Assembly: GCA_963717455.1 (NCBI GenBank)
Contig: OY970336.1
Span: 2,604,001-2,668,000, forward strand
DNA length: 64,000 nt
Source of the DNA: Bog-473 sp963717455
GTDB taxonomy: Bacteria; Actinomycetota; Acidimicrobiia; Acidimicrobiales; RAAP-2
Direction: 5' to 3'
The stretch's first letter is position 1. Each line of letters starts with the position of its first letter. The translations under genes and the position numbers were made by a program. The notes below the pieces were generated by a model. It was given only the letters and a program-made list of their open reading frames with translations, searched no databases and was not told where the DNA came from. Positions 15,278-24,366 of the stretch are shown here, piece by piece.

Positions 15278-17280
15278 GTGTGCGAGTGCACCCCAAGCCG
15301 GCGTATTGGGGGTGCGTCCAGGAGATTGGGCGCCATGACAACAAGGAGGTTGTGATGACGTAACCAATCGACAAGCTGAGGGCAGCCAGCCGGTGCGAGT
15401 CCGGTCCGGGGAGACGCCAAGGTCCCCGGTAGTGAAGCCCCCGTGCGTGGTCGAGAGGCCGGGTGCGAAGCGGGGCCGAACAACTGACCAGTCCGCAACA
15501 TCAAGTGAAGCCTGCAGCGTCGTTACGCCGGTCCGTGTTCGCACGGACGAGGAGGAGCCGAGCCCCTTCCCTATGGGCGAAGGCCATGGACGGCACCAGA
15601 GAACTTGGAGCGGGTGCTTACGAACCTCCCGGCGCAGGGGGCGTGGAATGGTCAGAAGGGTGTCCTTGGAACTGGAGAGATCCTCCTCGGCTCCGGATCT
15701 GCGGTCCGGGAAGCAGCCCTGTCTATAACCGGTGACGGGAAGTGCCAGGGAGCCGAGAGGAAGTCGGAGGGGGCCGTAGTAGCGATGACGGCCGGGACAA
15801 CACAACCCGGTCCGAGCGAAGGGCCCCTGCTTCACCTGTGCATGGCGAAGATGGAGAGGAACCCTGATGAGTGCCGAACACTCGGCTAGATCCGTCAGCC
15901 ACGCCGAAGGCGTGGACCCGGTCCGAGCCCTTCAACGTGTGCTCTATCGCAGCGCCAAGCAGAACCCCACCAGACGCTTCCACGCCCTCTACGACAAGGT
16001 CGCCCGCAGCGACGTCTTGTGGCGGGCCTGGGTCGAGGTGGCGAAGAACCAGGGTGCTCCCGGCATTGACGGCGTGACGATTGCGTCGATCAGTGACGGT
16101 GGCACCAACGGGGTCAAGGTGTTCCTCCACGGCCTCGCCGTTCAGCTTCAGGCAAAGACGTATCGTCCGAAGCCTCTGCGGCGGGTCCACATCCCGAAAT
16201 CGGGCAAGCCGGGTGAAACCCGGCCGCTCGGGATCCCCACGGTGGCCGACCGGGTGGTCATGTCGGCGGCCAAGATCGTCCTCGAACCAGTCTTCGAGGC
16301 CGATTTCTCCCCGCAGAGCTATGGGTTCCGACCCAAGCGCTCCGCTCACCAGGCGCTCGAAGAGATCCGGGTGACGGCCAATCGGGGAGCGAACTGGGTG
16401 CTCGACGCTGACATCAAGGCGTGCTTCGACGAGATCGACCACGAGGCCCTCATGGCTCAGGTCGAGCGCCGGGTTCTCGACCGGCAGATGTTGAAGCTGC
16501 TGCGGAGTTGGCTCAGAGCTGGGGTGTTCGAGGGCGGGTTGGTCTCTGACACAGAGTCAGGGACACCGCAGGGTTCACCGATCTCCCCGTTGCTGGCCAA
16601 CATCGCTCTGCACGTCATTGATATGGCGTGGGCGAAAGCGGCCCCCCTGGGGACGCTGGTCCGCTACGCCGACGATCTCGTCGTCCTCACCACCAGCCGG
16701 AGCCGGGCCGAAGAAGCCCAGCGCCGGATCGAGGCGGTACTGGTTGGCCTCGGGCTGCGCCTGCACCCCGACAAGACCCGCATCGTCTACATCGGTGATG
16801 GCACCGACGGGTTCGACTTCTTGGGCTTCACGCATCGGAAGACCCCGTCGAAGTTCGGGGATCGCCGCTACCTGTCGAAGTGGCCGTCACCACGGGCCAT
16901 GGCCTCTATCCGGGCCAAGATCCGTGACCACACCGACCGCCGCTTCGCAGGCCGGGACCTGCACAATGTTGTCGCTGACCTCACTCCCATTCTGCGGGGC
17001 TGGGGGGCGTACTTCCGATACGGAAACTCGAACCGCAAGTTCGCCGCCATCGACAGCTACGTGCACTTCCGGATGTCCAAGCTGGCCAGCGTCAAGTACG
17101 CCACCAGAGGCCGTCTTCGAGTCAGCCGGTTCAACCATGCCTGGCTGTCCGATCTCGGCGTCTTTCGACTCACCGGAACCATCCGGAGATGGGGTTCTGC
17201 GCATGCCTGACGATGAAGGGTGTCGGGAAGCCGTGTGCGGGAGAACCGCATGCACGGTTTGATAGGGGGCCGCTGGGGAG
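15278..17280 (+). ncRNA. group II intron 1 (retroelement RNA; 3' end uncertain)
   Basis: The intron surrounds a maturase gene. The 5' end is placed at the GTGTGCGAG sequence (GUGYG-type start at 15278-15284), followed by a strong domain I stem (GCACCCCAA with TTGGGGGTGC). Domain V is clear at about 17227-17261: AAGCCGTGTGCGG, GNRA-like loop, CCGCATGCACGGTTT, with the AGC triad and 2-base bulge. After it comes GATAGGGGGCCGCTGGGG, the first strand of domain VI, but the matching second strand and branch-point A are not evident. The intron may be truncated or altered at its 3' end. Borders are approximate. Confidence 0.7.
15867..17210 (+). CDS. ltrA: group II intron reverse transcriptase/maturase 1
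   Basis: 447 aa, ATG at 15867 inside intron domain IV. RT motifs appear in order: NQGAPGIDGVTI (RT0/1 region), RPLGIPTVADRVV (RT2), SYGFRPKRSAHQALEEI (RT2a/3), WVLDADIKACFDEIDH (RT3), GTPQGSPISPLLANI (RT4), VRYADDLVVL (RT5, catalytic YADD), LHPDKTRIVYI (RT6) and FDFLGFTHRK (RT7). A maturase (domain X) region with LTPILRGWGAYFRYGNSNRKF follows. No HNH endonuclease is present. The protein splices the intron and copies it during retrohoming. All RT motifs are intact. Confidence 0.93.
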   Translation: MSAEHSARSVSHAEGVDPVRALQRVLYRSAKQNPTRRFHALYDKVARSDVLWRAWVEVAKNQGAPGIDGVTIASISDGGTNGVKVFLHGLAVQLQAKTYRPKPLRRVHIPKSGKPGETRPLGIPTVADRVVMSAAKIVLEPVFEADFSPQSYGFRPKRSAHQALEEIRVTANRGANWVLDADIKACFDEIDHEALMAQVERRVLDRQMLKLLRSWLRAGVFEGGLVSDTESGTPQGSPISPLLANIALHVIDMAWAKAAPLGTLVRYADDLVVLTTSRSRAEEAQRRIEAVLVGLGLRLHPDKTRIVYIGDGTDGFDFLGFTHRKTPSKFGDRRYLSKWPSPRAMASIRAKIRDHTDRRFAGRDLHNVVADLTPILRGWGAYFRYGNSNRKFAAIDSYVHFRMSKLASVKYATRGRLRVSRFNHAWLSDLGVFRLTGTIRRWGSAHA

Positions 17281-17444
17281 GTTGACGTCCAGGCGAGATG
17301 GAACACATGCACCCAACGGAAAACCGACGGGACTGAGCCCATCCGCCGCACCGGCCACACCGAACCAGCGGCCTACCTCACCGGTCTCCATGGTCCTCAG
17401 CGAACCATTCCGAAGCACCCCGCGTCCTGGCATCATTGTTCCCC
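17281..17444. other. short gap between intron 1 and NTF2-like gene
   Basis: No gene is recognised. The sequence contains the undefined 3' border of the intron and whatever exon DNA follows. Confidence 0.3.
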
Positions 17445-17876
17445 ATGGACGAGGAATGGATCGAGTTCGTCACCGAGTGCCAAGCAGCGCTGGGCGAGCT
17501 GGTAGAAGGACGACCGGACCCCTTCAAGGCGCTGTGGTCACATGCCGACGACGTTGTGATCATGGGCGCGTTCGGTGGTTATGAGCGGGGGTGGGAGGAG
17601 GTGGGTGCCCGGCTCGATTGGGCATCGAAGGGCATAGCAGCAACAGATCGCAGCGTGGAAAACGTTGTGACAGTAGTCAATGATGACCTGGCTTACACCG
17701 TTGATCTTGAGCACATGACGCGGCACATCGGGGACCACCCGCAGCCAAGAACGCTGCGCTGCACCCAGGCCTACCGACGGGAGGCAGGTGAGTGGAAAGT
17801 CGTGCTGCGCCACGCTGACGAACTGCCACATAAGGATGACCAGCAAGGACGCCGTTCAACCAGGGAAGCCACCTAG
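17445..17876 (+). CDS. SnoaL/DUF4440-like NTF2-fold protein
   Basis: 143 aa from ATG 17445 (MDEEWIEFVTECQAAL); an ATG 9 bases earlier is possible. The pattern is that of small NTF2-like cone proteins: an N-terminal helix, GRPDPFKALWSHADDVVIMGAFGG (pocket strand), ERGWEEVGARLDWASKG, a central VVTVVNDDLAYTVDLEHMTRHI and the terminal strand RCTQAYRREAGEWKVVLRHAD. Family members are often enzymes or ligand-binding proteins of secondary metabolism, or proteins of unknown role. No operon partner is evident; the next gene is convergent. The activity cannot be assigned. Confidence 0.72.
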   Translation: MDEEWIEFVTECQAALGELVEGRPDPFKALWSHADDVVIMGAFGGYERGWEEVGARLDWASKGIAATDRSVENVVTVVNDDLAYTVDLEHMTRHIGDHPQPRTLRCTQAYRREAGEWKVVLRHADELPHKDDQQGRRSTREAT

Positions 17877-17923
17877 TAAGGCGAGCAGGTGGGATCTTCG
17901 CGGTCATCGGCAGACGGGTCCCA

Positions 17924-17956
17924 CTCGTGCCCCGCACGAGGACACCCCGGGTGTCC
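17924..17956. terminator. two adjacent hairpins between convergent genes
   Basis: CTCGTGC-CCC-GCACGAG (17924-17940) and GGACACCC-C-GGGTGTCC (17940-17956) are perfect inverted repeats lying back to back between the NTF2-like gene and the MarR gene. Neither has a T-run, so they may be Rho-independent-like hairpins of the high-GC type acting on both strands. Confidence 0.45.
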
Positions 17957-18010
17957 CACAGTCCCGGTGAACGGGGAGACCTCGGTTTCCCCCTGAAGTG
18001 GTCGCATCTC

Positions 18011-18520
18011 TCAACTTACGACGGGGTGTGACGCGCGAGATCCTTGGTCATCCTCGGTTGCTTCGGTGAATCGCTCGGCGAGCAGCTCAAGAGAGCTGTG
18101 CAGCTGAGCGAAGCGTCGCGGCCCCAAGATCTCGGCGATCCGCATCTCGGCCGCCCCCGCCTCGGCGTAGATTGTCTGCTCGAGCCGCCGCCCCTTGGAA
18201 GTGAGTCGGATCACGCGGGCTCTTCCGTCGGCCGGATCGGGCACGCGCCCGAGGTACCCGTGCCGTTCGAGGTGCCCGAGCAGGTCGTTGACCGACTGTT
18301 TCGTGATCCCCGCCAGGTCCGCAAGCTGGCTTGGACGTAGTCCGTCGAGGCCTGGATAGCGCCAGAGCGCGACATGTGCGGCGCTCAGATCGTCGTACCC
18401 CGCCGCAACGACGCCCGCATACATCTGATCGCGGACCCACTGCCAGACGACGCGCAACATGGCGCCGACGTAGCGGTTGCGCTGTCCGATGGTGACGTCG
18501 GCCCGGAAATCGCTTGACAT
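18011..18520 (-). CDS. MarR-family transcriptional regulator
   Basis: 169 aa. ATG 18520 lies directly beside an operator-like palindrome. The winged helix-turn-helix is seen at about residues 45-115 (LSAAHVALWRYPGLDGLRPSQLADLAGITKQSVNDLLGHLERHGYLGRVPDPADGRARVIRLTSKG), the wing being DPADGRARVIRLT. Flanking helices provide dimerisation. It probably represses itself and the divergent cupin gene at 18605. MarR proteins usually respond to phenolic or other small molecules. No frameshift is seen. Confidence 0.9.
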   Translation of the reverse strand: MSSDFRADVTIGQRNRYVGAMLRVVWQWVRDQMYAGVVAAGYDDLSAAHVALWRYPGLDGLRPSQLADLAGITKQSVNDLLGHLERHGYLGRVPDPADGRARVIRLTSKGRRLEQTIYAEAGAAEMRIAEILGPRRFAQLHSSLELLAERFTEATEDDQGSRASHPVVS

Positions 18521-18521
18521 G

Positions 18522-18556
18522 ATCGTAAGGTTACCATACGATTTTATCGTAAGGTT
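18522..18556. promoter_or_regulatory. MarR-type operator cluster
   Basis: TACGAT-TTT-ATCGTA (18537-18551) is a perfect 6-bp inverted repeat. The longer half-site ATCGTAAGGTT occurs as a direct repeat at 18522-18532 and 18546-18556. The cluster begins two bases from the marR start and lies upstream of the divergent cupin gene, suiting autoregulation. Confidence 0.55.
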
Positions 18557-18604
18557 CCCTGACTACCTGATCCGCGACAGGTTTATGACTAGGAGGTGTT
18601 CGGT

Positions 18605-19117
18605 ATGACCACAGCAGTCGTTGATTCCCCCAAGAGCGAGCAGGCGCAGGCCTGGTGGTTCCTCGACACCTTGGTCGTCGAACATCGCTGCGCGCCGGGG
18701 ATGGACACAGTCGTGCTCGAGATGACCTTGCCGGTCGGCGCTGCGCCCCCGCTGCACGTCCACGACGACCTCGACGACACCTGGTACATCCTCGATGGCG
18801 AGATGGTCGTGCGCTGTGGTGACGACGAACTCGTCGTCGGAGCCGGTCACTGGGTCTCCATGCCCCGGGGTGTGCCGCACACGTTCCGGGTGGTCGGTGA
18901 CCGAGAGGCACGGATCCTGCTGGTGCACGACAACACCAGCTTTCGGGACCTCATTCGCGATCTGGGCGCTCCGGCCACGGCGCTCGTCGTTCCCAGTCAA
19001 CCGGCGTTCCCGCCGATGGACGAGCTGGCACGAGTCGCCTCCTCACACGACCTCAGGCCGATCGGGCCCCCCATGAGCATCGAAGACAGCGACCGCGTCT
19101 TGGCAGTTGCGCGCTGA
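18605..19117 (+). CDS. cupin-domain protein
   Basis: 170 aa. ATG 18605 is chosen because AGGAGG ends nine bases upstream. Cupin motif 1 is PPLHVHDDLDDTWYILDGEMVVRCGDDE (His pair and Glu/Asp metal ligands), motif 2 is GAGHWVSMPRGVPHTFRVVG (third His ligand), giving one beta-barrel domain with a C-terminal extension (PPMDELARVASSHDLRPIGPPM). Family members include dioxygenases, isomerases and ligand-binding proteins such as quercetin-2,3-dioxygenase-like enzymes. It is divergent from a marR gene and likely under its control. The substrate is unknown. Confidence 0.85.
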   Translation: MTTAVVDSPKSEQAQAWWFLDTLVVEHRCAPGMDTVVLEMTLPVGAAPPLHVHDDLDDTWYILDGEMVVRCGDDELVVGAGHWVSMPRGVPHTFRVVGDREARILLVHDNTSFRDLIRDLGAPATALVVPSQPAFPPMDELARVASSHDLRPIGPPMSIEDSDRVLAVAR

Positions 19118-19145
19118 GTGGCTGCTGCAGAGCGAAGGAGCCATC

Positions 19146-19536
19146 GTGCACGTACAGGCTCTCGGCCACGTCGTGCTCAAGGTCAGGGACCTGCACCGGT
19201 CCGAGGACTTCTACTCGGGCCTGTTGGGAATGAAAATCATCTTGCGGATTACGGACGCGCGATATGACGTTCTTCACCCTCGGGACCCCGGGGACCCATC
19301 ACGACTTCGCCCTCATGGAGCTCGGTCCGGCTGCCTCTAAGCCGGAGCATGAAGCCACAGGGCTCGCTCACGTGGCATTCAAGGTCGGCAATTCAGCCGA
19401 GACGCTCAGTCTCGTGCGGAAGGTGCTCCATGCCTCGGGAACGCCCGTCCTCTACGAGACGGAGCGGACCTTTACGAAAAGCGTGCACGTCCTCGATCCG
19501 GACGGGAACGAGATCGAGCTGTACGTCGACACCTAA
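19146..19536 (+). pseudogene. VOC/glyoxalase-fold protein, single frameshift
   Basis: From GTG 19146 (HVQALGHVVLKVRDLHRSEDFY; ribosome site GAAGGAG) the frame runs through GLLGMKIILRITDAR. At about 19262 it must shift by one base to continue as MTFFTLGTPGTHHDFALMELG and HVAFKVGNSAETLSLV to the typical C-terminal VLDPDGNEIELYVDT. Together the two parts give a complete two-repeat VOC module of about 130 residues, with metal-ligand positions His (GHVVLKV), His (THHDF/AHVAF) and Glu (NEIEL). It lies downstream of the cupin gene in the same orientation, possibly one operon. It is either a recent inactivation or a sequencing indel; several similar shifts in this window favour the latter. Confidence 0.75.
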
Positions 19537-19615
19537 ATGGGGCGTCGTCCCGGCAATGTACTGGGGCAGCCCTGAGTCCCCGCTGTCGGTGGGGTATTCC
19601 GACATACTGAAGCCC

Positions 19616-20434
19616 GTGATCCGGCTGCTGGCGACCGATCTGGACGGCACGTTCTGGGGTCCGGACTTTGTGCCGCCCCCGGAGCACGTAGCTGCCGTCG
19701 ATGAGCTGACACGTCAAGATGTAACCGTTCTGGCCGCAACGTCGAGGCGTCCGGGAGTGACAAAACAGCGCCTTGGCGACCATGGGCTGGCGCTGCCTGC
19801 AGTTCTCATCGACGGCGCCGTTGGGATCGACTTTCGCACGGGCGAGCGGTTCCATGAGGCCGTCTTCGGAGCCGAGGCTGCTCGTGAGACGCTGGCAGCC
19901 TTTCAGGCGCACGGCCTGGACCCATGTCTGTACGTGGACGATCCCGAGATCGACATCGCCGTGTCTACAAGTCCCTCGACTTGCGCACAACACCTCGAGC
20001 GTCTGGGTCGAATGGCTGGAACCCGCGACCTCGCCGAAACAGCCACGATGATGGCGGTCTACGCCTTCTCCGTACTGGGCCTCGACCGCGAGGTTCTCGC
20101 GCCATTGGCCCGTGAGTTGGCTGATGCATATGGAACCATGGTCGTGCTCTATCCCGAACCGGACTACGGCAGGTTCGGACTTATCGTGAATCCTCAAGGA
20201 GTCTCCAAGTGGTCCGGAATCGAGGCCTACTGCACCCTCTACGGCATCGAACCCGACGAAGTCGCAGCAGTCGGTGATGGACTCAACGACTTGGAGATGC
20301 TGCGCCAGGCGGGGGTCCGCATCGGCATTCGTGGCGGGTGCGAGGAGATCGTTGAAATGGCCGATTTCTTGATTGAGCCTCCCGAGCGAGGAGGGTGGCA
20401 CAAGCTTGTTGATATCCTTGAAGGCCTGCGATAG
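19616..20434 (+). CDS. HAD-superfamily hydrolase (Cof type)
   Basis: 272 aa from GTG 19616 (reads IRLLATDLDGTFWG); ATG 19556 would add 20 residues ahead of the catalytic motif, which normally sits at the very N-terminus. Motif I is ATDLDGTFW (nucleophile Asp), motif II VLAATSRRPGVTKQRL, motif III Lys in NPQGVSKWSGIEAYC, and motif IV VGDGLNDLEMLRQAG. The large C2B-type cap between motifs I and III marks Cof-like sugar or nucleotide phosphatases. The ending EIVEMADFLIEPPERGGWHKLVDIL is typical of the family. A cytosolic phosphatase of unknown substrate. Confidence 0.9.
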   Translation: MIRLLATDLDGTFWGPDFVPPPEHVAAVDELTRQDVTVLAATSRRPGVTKQRLGDHGLALPAVLIDGAVGIDFRTGERFHEAVFGAEAARETLAAFQAHGLDPCLYVDDPEIDIAVSTSPSTCAQHLERLGRMAGTRDLAETATMMAVYAFSVLGLDREVLAPLARELADAYGTMVVLYPEPDYGRFGLIVNPQGVSKWSGIEAYCTLYGIEPDEVAAVGDGLNDLEMLRQAGVRIGIRGGCEEIVEMADFLIEPPERGGWHKLVDILEGLR

Positions 20435-20634
20435 GTGTTCCCGCTCCCGGCGTACGGGGGCTTGGCCCCCAACGACTGGACGCGGCGAAGGATTACGTCA
20501 TCTTCGTTCGTTGACCTATGGGTGGTGCCTAACGCCTCGGTCCCGATGCGATGAAGGGGCGGGGCCTCCGCCCCTCGTGAGGTCCGAGCATGCTCGGTCT
20601 TGCAAAAGAAAACCTCGAAAGAGGAGGAGGCCCC

Positions 20635-21145
20635 TATGGGACAGTACGTCGGAATCGACCTGCATCGACGCAGCACCACCATCGTCCGGATGGCAGAAGA
20701 CGGCGAGGTGCTCGGCACCGAACGCTTCGTCAGCCAGCCCTTCGAACTCGCCCAGGCCATGGCCGCCGCCGGGCCTGAGCCCGAGGTGGTCCTCGGGCGA
20801 AGGACAGTCCGGAACCGATCGCTTGAACCTGTCAAACCGTCTTAGACGGGTATCCCATACCGCCGTTTCGCCAGCCGCGATGCCTCTGCCTCTTACAACG
20901 GCACGGCACCCATCGAACTGTCCTCGGGTGGCTGCGTCGTGCACCGACTCTCACGGCGAGGAAACCGACAGCTCAACGACGCCGTCCATATGGCGGCCAT
21001 CTGCCAGATCCGCCAGAGCGGTTCGGAAGGCCGGGCCTACTTCGAGCGCAAGGTGGCTGAAGGCAAGACCAAGAAGGAAACGGTCCGCTCCCTCAAGCGC
21101 CAGGTGAGCAACGTCTACCGACAGCTCGTCCTCGACGCCCGCTAA
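20635..21145 (+). pseudogene. IS110-family transposase remnant with internal deletion
   Basis: The N-terminus from ATG 20636 (GAGGAGGAGG ribosome site) is GQYVGIDLHRRSTTIVRMAEDG, the first part of the RuvC-like DEDD domain of IS110 enzymes, carrying the first catalytic Asp. After PEVVLG the frame is lost. The C-terminal Tnp_20 part reappears in another frame from about 20865: FASRDASASYNGTAPIELSSGG, then HRLSRRGNRQLNDAVHMAA with the conserved Ser region. The central 200 or so residues are absent. This is a dead element fragment; borders cannot be defined. Confidence 0.8.
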
Positions 21146-21680
21146 GGGGTCCGGGAGGACACCCAGGGACGACTCACTGCCTGCGTGACCGGCTCTGCAC
21201 CCTGCGCGACCGGCTCTTCGGCGAAGTCACTCCCGAACCCATAGAAACCCTACGCCGTTGTGTCGTCCCATGACCGTTCGATTCGTCGCGCCCGGCATTG
21301 CTGGAACTAGGGGTCTTGACTCAAAGAGGATTCGGACTGGGGCAGGTCTGCCGGAGCTTTTTTTCAACCGCGAAGCCCCCCCGCCCGCGCCCCCTCCCCT
21401 CCGTTTCCCGGGTGGCGCCGGGCCGCCGCAGCGGCGCTCTTGCCCCCGTTTGGGCGGCCGCGCTCCTCTCTCCCCACTCCGAAGGCGCAGGTCAAGGCGT
21501 TGCAACAGTGACCAGTCGGACCTCGGACCACCCGCTCGTCAACTGAATGGCTGAAGAACGATACGGGTGGTTGGCGGGCGGAAGACTCCGTACCGTGTCT
21601 TCTTCGAGGACAATGACCAGATGGGGTCGGAGTGGTAGGACTTCGTCGACAAGGAGCCAGTCGACGACCCTGGACACGAT
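21146..21680. other. about 530 bases without a recognised gene (element debris)
   Basis: Contains a short imperfect duplication (GTGACCGGCTCTGCACCCTGCGCGACCGGCTCT near 21186) right after the IS110 tail and a very C-rich tract near 21370-21440. In the frame of the next gene a stretch reads PYRVFFEDNDQMGSEW, a TAG stop, then DFVDKEPVDDPGHDVM, which has protein-like composition but no family I recognise. It looks like eroded coding DNA. Confidence 0.35.
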
Positions 21681-23090
21681 GTGATGCGGATCATGCGCTT
21701 CAGGAAAAGATCGCAGAGATCTGACCTAGAACCGAAATTCCAATGCGAGAGGCTGGCGGAGATCCCCGTCGGCAGAGATCAGCGGCCCGGAGAAGAGCGG
21801 TTTTGTGACGTTCAGCTCACCCGCTACGGGAAGGTTGGGGAGGTCGTTCGCAACATCTGGTTCTCAGTGACGGACAAGACTCAGGACGAACCCGTCCCGC
21901 TGAGACTTTCGACTCCTTGGGATCGGCACATTCACACCAGCAACCGGAACCTCCGGAGCCTGTACCCGGATCGGGCGAGGCCTTCGCGACGGACTGCCTG
22001 GCGGGCGGGAACGCTGACGGCCGTCGTTGCCCTGACCGTCGTGGTCGCCCCCGTGAGCGGGCTCGCCGCGCCACCGAAGCGCGCAGCTGGCACGCTCAAC
22101 CCGCCCCCCGCTCCCTCATACGCCGTGGGCAAGCTGGTGCGGCCCTACAACGTTCCCATGACCGACCCCACCGTGATGGTCGGGAGCCACATCGACTATC
22201 TCTACACCGGTGCCGGCGGGTATGACCCCCCCAACATCTCGGTGTGGGCCTTCACCGACCTCGAGCACCTCAGCGCCGGGGTGGACGCAATGCCCGCGCT
22301 GCCGCCCTGGACCACGGGCTGGACGTCGGCCCCCGATGTCCGTCACGTCGACGGGCGATACGTGATGTGGTTCTCGTCCCCCGATGTCGACGACATCCTC
22401 GCGACCGGGCTTCCAGCCAAGTGCATCGGGGTGGGAGTATCGACCTCGCCCTTCGGCCCCTTCATCGTCGCCCGGCAACCGGTCATCTGTGACCCGACGG
22501 GATCCATCGACCCCAGGACCTTCGTGGCCCCCGACGGCCAGCTCTGGCTCGACTGGAAGGCCGACGTCAATGCCGCCTGGGGACCGGCACAGGACCCCGA
22601 TCTCCCTCAGAATCAGCCGACGGTGCTGTGGGCCCAGCGGCTCGCGCCCGACGGCATGACCCTGGAGGGATCACCAGATGAGCTGCTCGCCGCCACCAGG
22701 ACCTGGGAGCACAAGCTCATCGAGGCACCCGAAATGGTCCACCAAAACGGCCGCTTCTACCTGTTCTTCTCGGCCAACCCCTCCTACCAGGACGGTGACG
22801 GCATCGGCGTGGCGGTGTGCCGGGGGCCGGCCGGTCCGTGCGAAGAGCCCTACGCCGGGCCCATCTTGGGCTCGAGCCCGCTCGGCCTGGGTCCAGGCGA
22901 GGAGTCGCTCTTCACCCAAGGCGGAGTCACCTGGATGCTCTTCTCTCCGAGCGGCACCACGTTCTACCGCCAGCTCGCGTTGGCACGGATCGCATTTGGG
23001 CCCCACGGCCCCTATGTGTCCGCCTTCGACGGCGCCATCCCCGGCCCTGCCGCGCAGCGAGGGCACCTTATGTCTTCGAGCTCCCCATGA
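21681..23090 (+). CDS. secreted GH43-like glycoside hydrolase (five-bladed beta-propeller)
   Basis: 469 aa if read from ATG 21681, but the first ~100 residues look unrelated and the true start is probably nearer the signal/anchor helix (TAWRAGTLTAVVALTVVVAPVSGLA, residues ~105-130); no good codon with a ribosome site was found there. The mature part has GH43 features: an Asp in NVPMTDPTVMVGSHIDYLYTG, an Asp in GSIDPRTFVAPDGQLWLDWKAD and a Glu in LIEAPEMVHQNGRFYLFFSAN, matching the general base, pKa modulator and general acid. It probably cleaves arabinan, xylan or similar outside the cell. It overlaps the next gene by 4 bp (ATGA), so the two secreted proteins are co-translated. Confidence 0.75.
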   Translation: MMRIMRFRKRSQRSDLEPKFQCERLAEIPVGRDQRPGEERFCDVQLTRYGKVGEVVRNIWFSVTDKTQDEPVPLRLSTPWDRHIHTSNRNLRSLYPDRARPSRRTAWRAGTLTAVVALTVVVAPVSGLAAPPKRAAGTLNPPPAPSYAVGKLVRPYNVPMTDPTVMVGSHIDYLYTGAGGYDPPNISVWAFTDLEHLSAGVDAMPALPPWTTGWTSAPDVRHVDGRYVMWFSSPDVDDILATGLPAKCIGVGVSTSPFGPFIVARQPVICDPTGSIDPRTFVAPDGQLWLDWKADVNAAWGPAQDPDLPQNQPTVLWAQRLAPDGMTLEGSPDELLAATRTWEHKLIEAPEMVHQNGRFYLFFSANPSYQDGDGIGVAVCRGPAGPCEEPYAGPILGSSPLGLGPGEESLFTQGGVTWMLFSPSGTTFYRQLALARIAFGPHGPYVSAFDGAIPGPAAQRGHLMSSSSP

Positions 23091-24331
23091 CCCGATCAGG
23101 CGGCCCGCGACGATGGACCACGCTCTTGTCCAGCCGGATGAAGCGTTCGTGGGCCGCCGTGTCGGTCGTGCTCGGCGGCACCGCAGTGGCCGCTGTGGCA
23201 ACGCTCGCCGCGACGTCCGGCTCCACTCCTCCCAAGGCCTCGGGTGGCTCGAGCCGTGTCGCCATCTCGGCACCCTCGCGCCTTCTGCGACCGGCACTCG
23301 CTTCACCGCGGCCGAGAGGACGGCGGGCGCGCCCGGCCGCACAGCCCGCGCCGACCACCACGACGGTGCCAACGACGTCCGGCCAGGTCGCGCTGGCCGG
23401 CTGCCCCGTGCCCCCGCCCCCGCCGCTCCCGCCCTCACCGCCGCCGTGGCACCCAGCGGTCCTCGTGACGTCTCTGCCGCCGGTGAAGGCGCCGGCGCCG
23501 TGGACCTCACACGTCGCGGCGATCACCGGGAAGGGCATGTGGATCTGGGAGTGGGACAGCACCGACGGTGGCGACGCCGACGGGATCGTGCACCAGGCCG
23601 TGTCGGCGGGGCTGCACCAGCTGTGGGTCCGAGTGGGTGACTCGATGAACGGCTTCTATGGCGCCGAGGAGCTCGACTCTCTCGTGCCCGTGGCCCATGC
23701 CCACGGCCTTGCCGTGATCGCGTGGGGTTTCCCGTACCTGTGGGACCCAGTCGGTGACGCCCAGTGGACCGCGCAGATCCTCGACTGGCGCGCCCCCGAC
23801 GGCCAGCAGGTCGACGGCTACAGCGCCGACATCGAAGAGGCGACCGAGGGTGTCATGCTGAGCGCGCAGCGGGCGTCCGTATACCTCGAGCTTGTCCGGC
23901 AAGCCGCCGGCAGTCGGCTGGTCGTGGCCACCGTCTATCCTCCGACCGAGGCCAACTGGGACGGTGGCTACCCCTACCAGGCGATGGCGCCGTATGTCGA
24001 TGCCTTCGCCCCGATGGTCTACTGGGAGTGCACCGATCCCGGCACCGACGCCTCGCTCGATGTCGCTCGCCTCTCGACGCTCCGACCCGTGCACGTCATC
24101 GGGCAGGCCTTCAACTTCGCTGGCGTCGGCGGCCGGACCGTCTCACCGAGCGGAGCAGAGATGACCGAGTTCTTGAGCGCCGGCCGGCGGGCGGGCGCGC
24201 TCGGTGCGTCGTTCTGGGTGTGGCAGGACGCCACGCCGGAGGAGTGGGCCGCCGTGTCCGGCTTCCCCTGGAGCTCGGTTGGGATCCGGCCGATGCCGCC
24301 ACGGGTGAGCCCAAAGAGACCCCAACCCTGA
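23087..24331 (+). CDS. secreted TIM-barrel glycosidase-like protein with Pro-rich linker
   Basis: 414 aa. ATG 23087 overlaps the upstream stop. An N-terminal signal/anchor (MKRSWAAVSVVLGGTAVAAVATLAATSG) precedes a low-complexity linker rich in Pro, Arg and Thr (including PAPTTTTVPTT and a run of prolines at ~110-125). The catalytic-like domain starts at GKGMWIWEWDSTDGGDADGIV. It continues with LHQLWVRVGDSMNGFYGAEEL, AWGFPYLWDP, VDGYSADIEEATEG (Asp/Glu pair at a strand end), VVATVYPPTEANWDGGYPYQAM, DAFAPMVYWEC and a final SFWVWQDATPEEWAAV. These alternating strand-end motifs fit a (beta/alpha)8 barrel. The substrate is unknown. Pairing with the GH43-like gene suggests joint action on a polysaccharide. 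Confidence 0.7.
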   Translation: MTRSGGPRRWTTLLSSRMKRSWAAVSVVLGGTAVAAVATLAATSGSTPPKASGGSSRVAISAPSRLLRPALASPRPRGRRARPAAQPAPTTTTVPTTSGQVALAGCPVPPPPPLPPSPPPWHPAVLVTSLPPVKAPAPWTSHVAAITGKGMWIWEWDSTDGGDADGIVHQAVSAGLHQLWVRVGDSMNGFYGAEELDSLVPVAHAHGLAVIAWGFPYLWDPVGDAQWTAQILDWRAPDGQQVDGYSADIEEATEGVMLSAQRASVYLELVRQAAGSRLVVATVYPPTEANWDGGYPYQAMAPYVDAFAPMVYWECTDPGTDASLDVARLSTLRPVHVIGQAFNFAGVGGRTVSPSGAEMTEFLSAGRRAGALGASFWVWQDATPEEWAAVSGFPWSSVGIRPMPPRVSPKRPQP

Positions 24332-24366
24332 TCGCTGGTCCAGGACTGCGGCTGATCCGATTATCT

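Noticed and set aside
21258..21554. 98-codon rightward frame near the C-rich tract
   Set aside because: Composition is Pro/Arg/Gly low-complexity with no similarity to a known protein; it sits in IS debris.
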